NCBI RefSeq assembly: GCF_019468465.1
Contig: NZ_CP080519.1
Coordinates: 6,565,001 to 6,629,000, forward strand
Direction: 5' to 3'
Length of the DNA stretch: 64,000 bases
From: Amycolatopsis sp. DSM 110486
Lineage (GTDB): Bacteria > Actinomycetota > Actinomycetes > Mycobacteriales > Pseudonocardiaceae
Both the position numbers and the translations under genes were made by a program. Below are positions 10,956-24,412 of the stretch, in pieces. How positions within the stretch are numbered: position 1 is the first letter of the stretch; each line of letters starts with the position of its first letter. The notes under the pieces are model-generated. The model was not told the origin of the DNA, ran no database searches, and saw only the letters and a program-made list of their open reading frames with translations.

Positions 10956-11444
10956 TCAGTCTTCTTTGGACGGACGGGCCTCGGGCGGCAGGACGCCCCA
11001 GTCGATGAGCTGTTCGGTGAGCTCACCGGGGGTCATGTCGTAGATGATCGCAAGCGAGCGCAGGTCCTCGGTGCGGATGGAGAGTACCTTGCCGTTGTAG
11101 TCGCCGCGCTGGCTCTGGATCGTGGCCGCGTACCGCGCGAGCGGGCCGACCTTCTCCGCAGGCAACTGCTGGAGCCGCTCGAGGTTGATCACGATCTTCG
11201 TGGCGGGCTCGGCACCCGAGGGCACACGGCCCTCCGGCAGCAGTTCGACCACCGGTACACCGTAGAAGTCGGCCAGTTCGGCGAGCTTTTGGACGGTGAC
11301 GGCGCGGTCGCCACGCTCGTACGAGCCGACGACGACGGCCTTCCAGCGGCCGCCCGACTTCTGCTCGACGCCGTGCAGGGACAGGCCCTGTTGCTGACGG
11401 ATCCCGCGGAGCTTGGCCCCGAGCGCCTTGGCGTAATCGCCCAT
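10956..11444 (-). CDS. bldD: Developmental master regulator BldD (XRE family, c-di-GMP responsive)
   Basis: The 162-residue protein has an N-terminal XRE helix-turn-helix (GAKLRGIRQQQGLSLHGVEQ) and a C-terminal domain carrying RGD at 113-115 and RTED at 124-127 separated by eight residues. This is the signature that in Streptomyces BldD binds tetrameric cyclic di-GMP and drives dimerisation on DNA. It is therefore expected to repress sporulation and development genes in vegetative cells. It lies opposite to the nusB and pyr genes. Its own promoter contains an imperfect palindrome that may be an autoregulatory site. Confidence 0.95.
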   Translation of the reverse strand: MGDYAKALGAKLRGIRQQQGLSLHGVEQKSGGRWKAVVVGSYERGDRAVTVQKLAELADFYGVPVVELLPEGRVPSGAEPATKIVINLERLQQLPAEKVGPLARYAATIQSQRGDYNGKVLSIRTEDLRSLAIIYDMTPGELTEQLIDWGVLPPEARPSKED

Positions 11445-11526
11445 CTGGTGGTTCTCCGTTTCCTCACCCCCACGCCGGTCGTGGTGACCGGTCAGGGGAC
11501 TCCTCGAGTCGAATACTCAGAGTAAT

Positions 11527-11546
11527 GGTTACGCATAGTTGTCACC
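11527..11546. promoter_or_regulatory. Possible BldD operator in the bldD promoter
   Basis: GGTTAC (11527-11532) and GTCACC (11541-11546) form an imperfect inverted repeat with 8 nt between arms, resembling the TGAC/GTCA-type half sites of BldD targets. On the - strand TTGACC followed 16 nt later by TAACCA could be the bldD promoter. This is inferred from pattern only. Confidence 0.4.
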
Positions 11547-11661
11547 AGGTCAAGCAGAAGGTCTCCGTACCTGGTCGCGGACGTGGGCACACCACCCGGA
11601 AGGATGATTGACCTCGCCTGCTACTGTCGGTGCGATTTCCCGGCACGAGCTGGGAGTCGAC

Positions 11662-11700
11662 GTCCTTTAAGGACCCGTCCAGAGAGGCGGGGAAGGAGGT
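11662..11700 (+). promoter_or_regulatory. PyrR-binding RNA element overlapping the pyrR ribosome binding site
   Basis: The leader contains gtcctttaaggac and then cgtccagagaggcgggg, which matches the PyrR-recognised TCCAGAGAGGCT-type loop seen in pyr leaders. It runs straight into ggaaggaggt, the Shine-Dalgarno for the TTG start at 11706. As described for mycobacteria, PyrR-UMP binding here would block translation initiation rather than cause attenuation; no terminator/antiterminator pair is seen. Confidence 0.8.
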
Positions 11701-11705
11701 CCGCC

Positions 11706-12319
11706 TTGTCGTCACGTCCGCGTGGCGCGGCGGAACCGGTCGGGGAGCGCGAGCTTCTTTCGGCCGGCGATGTCGCGCGCACCATCGCCCGGATGGCCCA
11801 TCAGGTCATCGAGAAGACCGCACTCGGTGCGAGTACTTCGGGCGATGCCTCATCCGCACCACTCGCCCCACCCGTGTTGCTGGGGATCCCCACCCGCGGT
11901 ACTCCGCTGGCGACCCGGCTCGCCGGGAAGATCGGCGAGTTCTCCGGCGTCGTCCCCCCGACGGGGGCCCTCGACGTCACCCTGTACCGCGACGACCTGC
12001 GTCGCCGTCCACCGCGCGCGCTCGAGCAGACGCAGCTGCCGCCCGGCGGCATCGACGACCGGGTGGTGATCCTGGTCGACGACGTGCTGTTCTCCGGCCG
12101 CACCATCCGCGCCGCCCTCGACGCCCTGCGCGACCACGGCCGCCCGCGCGCCGTGCAGCTGGCCGTGCTCGTCGACCGCGGCCACCGCGAGCTGCCGATC
12201 CGCGCCGACTACGTCGGCAAGAACGTGCCCACCGCGCGGGCCGAGGGCGTGTCCGTGCTGCTGTCCGAAACGGATGGGCGCGACGCGGTCCTGCTCCGCG
12301 CACCGGAAGGAGAGTCCCG

Positions 12320-12323
<4 letters not shown>
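11706..12323 (+). CDS. pyrR: Bifunctional pyr operon regulator / uracil phosphoribosyltransferase PyrR
   Basis: Senses UMP/UTP versus PRPP and binds the pyr mRNA leader; the protein also converts uracil to UMP. The 205-residue protein has the PRPP loop [21 protein letters not shown] (about 120-140) and [16 protein letters not shown]. The TTG start at 11706 is chosen because it lies 6 nt after a strong ggaggt site and gives the usual N terminus; upstream in-frame codons belong to the leader. It is the first gene of the pyrimidine operon and its stop overlaps the pyrB start. Confidence 0.94.
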
Positions 12324-13248
<925 letters not shown>

Positions 13249-13252
<4 letters not shown>

Positions 13253-14535
13253 GCTTGGTGATCAAGGGCGCCCGCCCCTACGGGGAGGGCGAACCGGTCG
13301 ACGTCCTGATCGAGGACGGCGTGATCACGGCCATCGGTGCCGTCGAGGTCCCCGAAGACGCCGAGGTGGTCGAAGCCGAGGGCCAGGTGCTGCTGCCCGG
13401 GTTCGTCGACCTGCACACCCACCTGCGCGAGCCCGGCCGGGAGGACATCGAGACCATCGAGACCGGCTCGGCCGCCGCGGCACTGGGCGGCTACACGGCC
13501 GTGTTCGCCATGGCCAACACCGACCCGGTGGCCGACAACGCGCTCGTGACCGACCACGTGTGGCGCCGCGGGCAGGAGGCCGGCCTGGTCGACGTGCACC
13601 CGGTCGGCGCCGTCACGGTGGGGCTCAAGGGCGAGAAGCTCGCCGAGCTCGGCACGATGGCCAAGGGCACCGCCGCCGTGCGCGTGTTCTCCGACGACGG
13701 CGTCTGCGTGGCCGACCCGCTGCTGATGCGCCGCGCGCTGGAGTACTCGACCGCACTCGACGTCGTGATCGCGCAGCACGCCGAGGAGCCGCGGCTTACG
13801 GTCGGCGCGCAGGCCAACGAGGGCGAGAACTCCGCCCGCCTGGGCTACCCGGGCTGGCCGGCTTCGGCCGAGGAGTCGATCGTCGCGCGCGACTGCCTGC
13901 TCGCGTTGCACGCCAAGGCGCGCCTGCACGTCTGCCACGTGTCCACCTCGGGCACGGTCGACGTCCTGCGCTGGGCAAAGGACCGCGGGACCAAGGTGTC
14001 GGCCGAGGTCACGCCGCACCACCTGCTGCTCACCGACGAGCGCCTGGCCACCTACGACCCGGTGAACAAGGTGAACCCGCCGCTGCGCACGGGCGGCGAC
14101 GTCGAGAAGCTGCGCACCGCGCTGGCCGAGGGCGTGATCGACTGCGTCGCCACCGACCACGCGCCCCACGCCGTGCAAGACAAGGACACCGAGTGGAGCG
14201 CCGCGCGCCCGGGAATGCTGGGCCTGCAGACCGCGCTCTCGGTCGTCGTCCGCGCGATGGTGGAGCCGGGCCTGCTCGACTGGCGCGGCGTCGCCCGCGT
14301 GATGAGCGAGCGGCCCGCCGCGATCGGCAACCTGCCCGACCACGGCCGCCCGCTCGAGGTCGGCGAGCCCGCCAACCTGACCCTCGTGGACTCCGGTGCG
14401 GAGTGGACGGTGCGCGGGGCTGAGCTCGCGAGCATCTCCGCGAACACCCCGTACGAGGGAATGCGGCTGCCCGCCGTGGTGACGGCCACCGTGCTGCGCG
14501 GGCGGATCACCGCGCGCGAAGGGAAGATCTGCTGA
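13249..14535 (+). CDS. pyrC: Dihydroorotase
   Basis: Zinc amidohydrolase that cyclises carbamoyl-aspartate to dihydroorotate. The 428-residue protein carries [14 protein letters not shown] with the first metal ligands, HVCHVST, and the C-terminal [10 protein letters not shown] signature. GTG 13249 overlaps the pyrB stop and the next gene starts on the last base of its stop codon. Confidence 0.96.
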
Positions 14536-15050
14536 TGGACCGGTTCCTCCTCGTTCTGGGGATCGTCGCCTTCTTCCTCCTGTGCCTGTGGGGCATGTGG
14601 GTGGGCTGGCGGCGCAAGTCGCGCTCGCAGAGCGCGCAGGTGCCGCCGTTCCCGGGAATTCCCGGGGATCCCGGTGAGATCCTGCTGGAGTCGACCGGGC
14701 TCTACGTCAGCACCACCACCGCCGGCCACTGGCAGGACCGCGTCGTGACGCGGGGCGCGGGATTGCGCACCGGCGCGGTCTGGCGCCTGTACCCGGGCGG
14801 CATCGCGGTGGAACGCGGCGGCGCGCCCGACTTCTGGATCCCGCGCGAGGCGGTCACCGGGATCCGCCGCGACTCGAAGATCGCCGGGAAGGTGATGGGC
14901 ACCGACGCGCTGCTCGTCATCACCTGGCGCCTGGGAGACGCCGACCTCGACACCGGCTTCCGCGGTGACGAGCTCGACGACTATCCACAGTGGATCGAAC
15001 AGCTTTCCCCCGACAACTCGGATCACGACATCAAGGGAGGTGCCCAGTGA
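14535..15050 (+). CDS. Membrane-anchored protein of the pyr operon, function unknown
   Basis: The 171-residue protein starts with one membrane helix (FLLVLGIVAFFLLCLWGMWVG), followed by a short basic stretch and a soluble domain of about 130 residues rich in beta-prone segments (ESTGLYVSTTTAGHWQDRV, GAVWRLYPGGIAVERGG, FRGDELDDYPQWIEQL). A similar small membrane gene sits between pyrC and carA in mycobacteria, so its operon place is conserved. It overlaps pyrC and carA at both ends, which implies obligate co-expression. No catalytic motif is seen. Confidence 0.8.
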   Translation: MDRFLLVLGIVAFFLLCLWGMWVGWRRKSRSQSAQVPPFPGIPGDPGEILLESTGLYVSTTTAGHWQDRVVTRGAGLRTGAVWRLYPGGIAVERGGAPDFWIPREAVTGIRRDSKIAGKVMGTDALLVITWRLGDADLDTGFRGDELDDYPQWIEQLSPDNSDHDIKGGAQ

Positions 15051-16179
15051 GCACCGCGAACGGCACTCGCGTCCCCGCCGCCCTGGTTCTGGAGGACGGC
15101 CGGGTCTTCCGCGGCGCGGCCTACGGCGCGCGCGGGCGGACGCTCGGCGAGGCGGTGTTCTGCACCGGCATGACCGGCTACCAGGAGACGCTGACCGACC
15201 CGTCCTACCACCGGCAGATCGTGGTGCAGACCGCGCCGCAGATCGGCAACACCGGCTGGAACGACGAGGACGACGAGTCGGCCCGCATCTGGGTCTCGGG
15301 CTACGTGGTGCGCGACCCGGCCCGCACGCCGTCCAACTGGCGCAGCAAGCGCGGCCTCGACGAGGAGCTGGTCCGCCAGGGCATCGTCGGTATCTCCGAG
15401 GTCGACACGCGCACGCTCACCCGCCACCTGCGCGAGCAGGGCGCGATGCGCGCGGGCGTGTTCTCCGGCGACGCGCTGGGCAGCGAAGAGCAGATGGTGG
15501 CCGAGGTCCTGGCGAGCCCGCAGATGAAGGGCGCCGACCTCGCGGGCGAGGTCTCCACGGACAAGCCCTACGTCGTCGAGGCGCAAGGCGAACGGCGCTT
15601 CCGCGTCGCCGCGCTCGACCTGGGCATCAAGTCCAACACCCCGCGCCTGATGACGCAGCGCGGCATCGAGGTCCACGTGCTGCCGTCCGCGACCACAGTC
15701 GAGGAGCTGCTCGCGGTCGAGGCTGACGGCGTCTTCCTCTCCAACGGCCCCGGCGACCCCGCGACCACCACGCACGCCACCGCGCTGACGAAAGCCGTGC
15801 TGGAGCACGAGATCCCGCTGTTCGGCATCTGCTTCGGCAACCAGATCCTCGGCCGCGCGCTGGGGCTGGGCACGTACAAGATGCGCTACGGCCACCGCGG
15901 CATCAACATCCCGGTGATCGACGTGGCCACCGGCCGCGTCGCGATCACGGCGCAGAACCACGGCTTCGCGCTCGAAGGCGAACCGGGCCAGCGGTTCGAG
16001 TCGCCCTACGGCGCCGCGCAGATCAGCCACTACTGCCCGAACGACGACACCGTCGAGGGTGTGCGCGCCTTCGACGTGCCGGCGTTCTCGGTGCAGTACC
16101 ACCCCGAAGCCGCGGCCGGTCCGCACGACGCGGCGCCCCTGTTCGACGAATTCGTGACCCTGATGGAGAAGAAGGCCTG

Positions 16180-16180
<1 letters not shown>
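15047..16180 (+). CDS. carA: Carbamoyl phosphate synthase small subunit (glutaminase)
   Basis: Hydrolyses glutamine and passes ammonia to CarB. The 377-residue protein has the CarA N-terminal domain ([29 protein letters not shown]) and a class I glutamine amidotransferase domain with the nucleophile in [15 protein letters not shown] (about Cys262) and the His-Glu pair in [16 protein letters not shown] 15047 overlaps the upstream gene; an aagggaggtg site precedes it. The stop overlaps the carB ATG. Confidence 0.97.
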
Positions 16181-19490
<3,310 letters not shown>

Positions 19491-19494
<4 letters not shown>

Positions 19495-20336
19495 GCGGGC
19501 AGCGGTTCGGGGCCCGGCTGGCGAAGGCGGTCGCGGAACGCGGGCCGCTGTGCGCCGGCATCGACCCGCATCCGGGCCTGATCGAGTCCTGGGGCCTGCC
19601 CCTGGACGTCAGTGGTCTGGAACGGTTCGCGCTGGGCGCCACGGAGGTCCTGGCGGCCGCCACGGCGATCGTGAAGCCGCAGTCGGCGTTCTTCGAGGCG
19701 TTCGGCCCGCCCGGCGTGGCGGTGCTCGAACGCGTCGTGGACGCGGCCCACGACGCCGGTGCCCTCGTGCTGCTCGACGTCAAGCGCGGCGACATCGGCT
19801 CCACGATGGCGGCCTACACGGCCGCCTACGTGGCCGAGGGGGCAGCGTTCAAGGCCGACGCGGCCACCGTTTCGCCCTACCTCGGGTTCGGCGCGCTGGA
19901 TCCAGCCGTGGCGGCCGCCACGGCGGCGGGCAACGGCCTGTTCGTGCTCGCGCGCACGTCGAACCCGGAGGCCCACGCGCTGCAGAGCGCGCGGCTGGCG
20001 GACGGCCGCACGGTGGCCCAGAGCATCGTCGACGCGGCCGCGGACCACAACGCCGGTGCCGAGCCCCTCGGCGACGTCGGCGTGGTCGTGGGCGCCACGA
20101 TCAGCCCCGGTGAGCTGGACCTTTCCCGGCTCGCCGGGCCCGTGCTCGCGCCCGGGTTCGGCGCCCAGGGGGCAACTGTGGCGGACTTAAGGGCAGTCTT
20201 CGGGCCCGATCTGCCGGGGGTGCTGCCGGCGTCTTCGCGCGACCTGCTGCGCCACGGTCCGGACCCCGAGGCCATGCGCCGCGAGGTCGTCCGGGTCACG
20301 GCGCTGCTGGGCCACACAGCCGAAAAAGACCAATAG
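19491..20336 (+). CDS. pyrF: Orotidine 5'-phosphate decarboxylase
   Basis: Decarboxylates OMP to UMP, the last step of de novo pyrimidine synthesis. The 281-residue protein is the longer actinobacterial type, with the catalytic Asp-x-Lys-x-x-Asp array in [14 protein letters not shown] and the phosphate-binding C-terminal [16 protein letters not shown] 19491 overlaps the carB stop. It closes the pyr operon; pyrD, pyrE and pyrG are not in the window. Confidence 0.95.
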
Positions 20337-20390
20337 CAGGCCCCGGAATCGGCCTCCACCAGCCACCCCCGCATTGTGGCGCCTGCTCAA

Positions 20391-20419
20391 GGGTGGGTAC
20401 CGTCGCGTCACCCACCCAG
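20391..20419. terminator. Hairpin between pyrF and mihF
   Basis: gggtgggt and acccaccc pair around a short loop (near 20393-20418), followed by agattt. It could end the pyr transcript or shape the 5' leader of mihF; the sequence cannot decide which. Confidence 0.45.
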
Positions 20420-20443
20420 ATTTGAGAACTACCGGAGGAAAAC

Positions 20444-20761
20444 GTGGCACTTCCCCAGCTGACAGAGGAACAGCGTGCTGCGGCGCTGGAGAAGGCCGCC
20501 GCCGCCCGCCGCATCCGTGCTGAGCTGAAGGAGCGGCTGAAGCGGGGCGGTACCACTCTGGTCGACGTGCTGAAGCAGGCCGAGGAGAACGAAGTCCTCG
20601 GCAAGATGAAGGTTTCGGCCCTGCTCGAGGCTCTCCCCGGCGTCGGCAAGGTTCGTGCCCAGCAGACCATGGAACGACTGGAGATCGCGCCCAGCCGCAG
20701 GCTCCGCGGACTCGGCGACCGGCAGCGCAAGGCGCTGCTGGCCGAGTTCAGCGGAGAGTGA
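20444..20761 (+). CDS. mihF: Actinobacterial integration host factor (mIHF-type nucleoid protein)
   Basis: A small basic nucleoid protein that binds DNA through a helix-two-turn-helix motif; it is essential in mycobacteria and affects development in Streptomyces. The 105-residue sequence is Lys/Arg/Ala-rich in the first half and contains [25 protein letters not shown], the conserved HhH-like DNA-binding part. GTG 20444 follows a clear accggaggaaa site. The stop overlaps the GTG proposed for gmk. Confidence 0.94.
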   Translation: MALPQLTEEQRAAALEKAAAARRIRAELKERLKRGGTTLVDVLKQAEENEVLGKMKVSALLEALPGVGKVRAQQTMERLEIAPSRRLRGLGDRQRKALLAEFSGE

Positions 20762-21420
20762 GCGGCGTCGGTCAGGACTACCCGGTGATCCGGGGCACCG
20801 ACCGCGACGGTGAGCCGGTGGCGGGGGATACCTCCCGACACCGGCTCACCGTCGTCTCGGGGCCTTCCGGGGTCGGGAAGTCGAGCGTGGTGGGGGAGCT
20901 GCGCAAGCTCGAACCGGACATCTACTTCAGCGTCTCGGTCACGACGCGGAAGCCGAGGCCCGGAGAAGTCGACGGAAGCCACTACCACTTCGTGGAGCGG
21001 GCCGAGTTCGACCGGATGGTCGCAGACGGGCAGCTGCTGGAGTGGGCGGAGTTCGCGGGCAACCGCTACGGCACGCCGCGCGAGCCCGTGGAGCGGGCCC
21101 TGGCGGCCGGCCGGCCCGCCGTGCTGGAGATCGAGCTGCAGGGCGCGCGGCAGGTCCGGGCGGCCATGCCGGAGGCCCGGCTCGTGATGCTGATGCCGCC
21201 GTCGTGGGACGAGCTGGTCGGCAGGCTCACCGGGCGCGGCACCGAATCCGAGGCGGCGGTCGCCGCCCGGCTCGCCGAGGCGGAACGCGAACTGGCGGCC
21301 GCGGGCGAGTTCGACGTCCGGCTCGTGAACGCCGACGTGAGGACCGCCGCGGCGCGGTTGCTAGACTTGATTACCGGTGGCGATTCCTCTGCCGCCGATA
21401 TCCTGGACGATACGGAGTAG
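20758..21420 (+). CDS. gmk: Guanylate kinase
   Basis: Phosphorylates GMP to GDP. The P-loop GPSGVGKS lies at residues 35-42, followed by [22 protein letters not shown] for GMP binding. The start is uncertain: GTG 20758 overlaps the mihF stop, but it adds a hydrophilic leader of 20 residues that is encoded over a large hairpin; GTG 20818 is in frame and gives a more standard length. Gene order mihF-gmk-rpoZ-coaBC is typical of actinobacteria. Confidence 0.93.
   Translation: MSGVGQDYPVIRGTDRDGEPVAGDTSRHRLTVVSGPSGVGKSSVVGELRKLEPDIYFSVSVTTRKPRPGEVDGSHYHFVERAEFDRMVADGQLLEWAEFAGNRYGTPREPVERALAAGRPAVLEIELQGARQVRAAMPEARLVMLMPPSWDELVGRLTGRGTESEAAVAARLAEAERELAAAGEFDVRLVNADVRTAAARLLDLITGGDSSAADILDDTE
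20806..20853 (+). repeat. Perfect 15-bp inverted repeat in the 5' part of gmk
   Basis: GACGGTGAGCCGGTG (20806-20820) and CACCGGCTCACCGTC (20839-20853) are perfectly complementary, and the 18-nt loop holds a further ggggg/cctcc pairing. In RNA this would be a very stable stem spanning the alternative GTG start at 20818. Confidence 0.8.
21362..21367 (+). promoter_or_regulatory. Possible internal promoter for rpoZ inside gmk
   Basis: TAGACT near the gmk 3' end matches the -10 boxes seen elsewhere in this window and would start a transcript about 50 nt before the rpoZ GTG. The -35 region is weak. Confidence 0.35.
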
Positions 21421-21425
21421 CACGA

Positions 21426-21695
21426 GTGGCTGTTCAACAGGCGATGCTGGAAGAGCTCGAGGGCATCACCAACCCGCCGATCGACGACCTGCTCGAAAAG
21501 GTCTCCTCGAAGTACGCGCTGGTGATCTACTCGGCCAAGCGCGCGCGTCAGATCAACGACTACTACGCCCAGCTGGGCGAGGGTCTGCTGGAGTACGTCG
21601 GCCCCCTCGTGGAGCCGGGCCCCCGCGAGAAGCCGCTGTCGATCGCGCTGCGCGAGATCCACGGTGGCCTGCTCGAGCACACCGAGGGTGAGTGA
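21426..21695 (+). CDS. rpoZ: RNA polymerase omega subunit
   Basis: Helps assemble and stabilise the RNA polymerase beta' subunit. The 89-residue protein carries the omega signature [29 protein letters not shown] and [14 protein letters not shown] 21426 gives the usual actinobacterial N terminus; it starts 5 nt after the gmk stop. The 3' end overlaps the coaBC start by 8 nt. Confidence 0.96.
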   Translation: MAVQQAMLEELEGITNPPIDDLLEKVSSKYALVIYSAKRARQINDYYAQLGEGLLEYVGPLVEPGPREKPLSIALREIHGGLLEHTEGE

Positions 21696-22926
21696 CACCA
21701 AGCCCAGGATCGTCCTGGGCGTAGGCGGCGGCATCGCCGCCTACAAGGCCTGTGAGGTCCTGCGAGGCCTCACCGAGTCCGGGCACGACGTTCGCGTGGT
21801 GCCCACCGAGGCCGCGCTGAACTTCATCGGCGCGGCCACCTTCGAGGCCCTCTCGGGACACCCGGTGCACACCGGGGTGTTCACAGAGGTGCCCGAGGTG
21901 CAGCACGTGCGCGTCGGCAAGGAAGCCGACCTCGTGCTGATCGTCCCGGCGACCGCCAACCTGCTGGCCAAGGCCGCGCACGGCATCGCCGACGACCTCC
22001 TCACCACGACCCTGCTCACCGCCCGGTGCCCGGTCGCCTTCTTCCCGGCGATGCACACGGAGATGTGGGAGCACCAGGCCACGCAGGACAACGTGGCGCT
22101 GCTGCGGTCGCGCGGCATGGTCGTGACCGAGCCCGCAGCCGGACGCCTCACGGGCGTCGACACCGGCAAGGGCCGGCTGGCCGACCCTGCCGAGATCGTG
22201 GACCTGGCCCGCCTGCTGCTCGACGAGCCCCGCGCGTTGCCGCGCGACCTCGAGGGCCTGCGCGTGGTCGTCTCCGCGGGCGGCACGCGCGAGCCGCTGG
22301 ACCCGGTCCGCTACCTGGGCAACCGTTCGTCGGGCAAGCAGGGTTTCGCGCTCGCTCGCGTCGCCGCCCAGCGCGGTGCCGACGTGACGTTGATCGCCGC
22401 CCACACCGTCGAGTTGCCCCAGCCCGCCGGTGCGCACCTGGAGCGCGTGTCGAGCGCGGAGGAGCTGCGCAAGGCCGTGCACGCGGCCGCCGCCGACGCC
22501 GACGTGGTCGTGATGGCCGCCGCCGTCGCCGACTTCCGGCCGGCCATGCGGGCCGAATACAAGATCAAGAAGTCCGACGACTCGCCCGACCCCGTGATCA
22601 CCCTCGACCGCAACGCCGACATCCTCGCCGAGCTGGTCCAGGGCCGTCGCGAGGGCCAGACGGTGGTCGGGTTCGCCGCCGAGACGGGCGACGAGCACGG
22701 CAGCGTGCTCGACCACGCGCGCACGAAGCTGCGGCGCAAGGGCGCCGACCTGCTGGTGGTCAACGCGGTGGGCGACGGCAAGGCGTTCGGCACGGAGGAC
22801 AACTCCGGCTGGCTGCTGGCCGCCGACGGCACCGAGCAGGCGATCCCGCTCGGCGCGAAGGCGCGGCTCGCGGCCACAGTGTGGGACGCTGTAACAAGCT
22901 TGCGCGAACGTCGACTCCAGCACTAG
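21688..22926 (+). CDS. coaBC: Bifunctional phosphopantothenoylcysteine decarboxylase / phosphopantothenate-cysteine ligase
   Basis: Carries out two successive steps of coenzyme A synthesis. The 412-residue protein has an N-terminal FMN-dependent CoaC domain ([54 protein letters not shown]) and a C-terminal CTP-dependent CoaB domain ([19 protein letters not shown], then RSSGKQG). GTG 21688 gives [11 protein letters not shown] and overlaps rpoZ by 8 nt. Downstream, an 81-nt gap precedes metK. Confidence 0.95.
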   Translation: MSDTKPRIVLGVGGGIAAYKACEVLRGLTESGHDVRVVPTEAALNFIGAATFEALSGHPVHTGVFTEVPEVQHVRVGKEADLVLIVPATANLLAKAAHGIADDLLTTTLLTARCPVAFFPAMHTEMWEHQATQDNVALLRSRGMVVTEPAAGRLTGVDTGKGRLADPAEIVDLARLLLDEPRALPRDLEGLRVVVSAGGTREPLDPVRYLGNRSSGKQGFALARVAAQRGADVTLIAAHTVELPQPAGAHLERVSSAEELRKAVHAAAADADVVVMAAAVADFRPAMRAEYKIKKSDDSPDPVITLDRNADILAELVQGRREGQTVVGFAAETGDEHGSVLDHARTKLRRKGADLLVVNAVGDGKAFGTEDNSGWLLAADGTEQAIPLGAKARLAATVWDAVTSLRERRLQH

Positions 22927-23007
22927 GCCTTCTGGGTAATGTAGGGCTGTCTAAGGGGTACCTAAGTTCACGGGTACCGAGCCGAAATCGAGGGAAGTGA
23001 CGAGGTC

Positions 23008-24210
<1,203 letters not shown>

Positions 24211-24234
24211 GTTTCTCGGTAGCTCTGACTGCCG

Positions 24235-24275
24235 GTGAAGGGCTCCTTGGGGAATTCCCTCAAGGAGCCCTTCAC
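24235..24275. repeat. 41-nt near-perfect palindrome after metK, terminator-like
   Basis: The arms GTGAAGGGCTCCTTG and CAAGGAGCCCTTCAC are perfectly complementary around a GGGAATTCCC-like centre. From memory of Amycolatopsis genomes, closely similar palindromes recur between genes, so this is both a probable bidirectional terminator and a member of a dispersed repeat family. Confidence 0.75.
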
Positions 24276-24310
24276 TGCTTTCCGGCGGCGGCACGCTCGA
24301 ACCACCTGCC

Positions 24311-24375
24311 CACCGCACCCCGATGCAGCATGGGGTGCGGTGAGCGCACCGAACGCCGCGTTGGGGCGTTCTGGC
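24311..24375. repeat. Second copy of the 'AACGCCGCGTTGGGG' dispersed repeat
   Basis: caccgcacccc (24311-24321) pairs with ggggtgcggtg (24332-24342). It is followed by gcgcaccgaacgccgcgttggggcg, which shares the core of the repeat at 830-917. It lies directly upstream of priA. Confidence 0.65.
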
Positions 24376-24412
24376 GGTGGGACCGTCGGTGGGGTCTGGT
24401 AGAGATCTCGGG

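Noticed and set aside
22927..23007. Possible SAM riboswitch ahead of metK
   Set aside because: A ggtacc pair and a purine-rich segment are present, but no known SAM riboswitch core or terminator structure could be matched.
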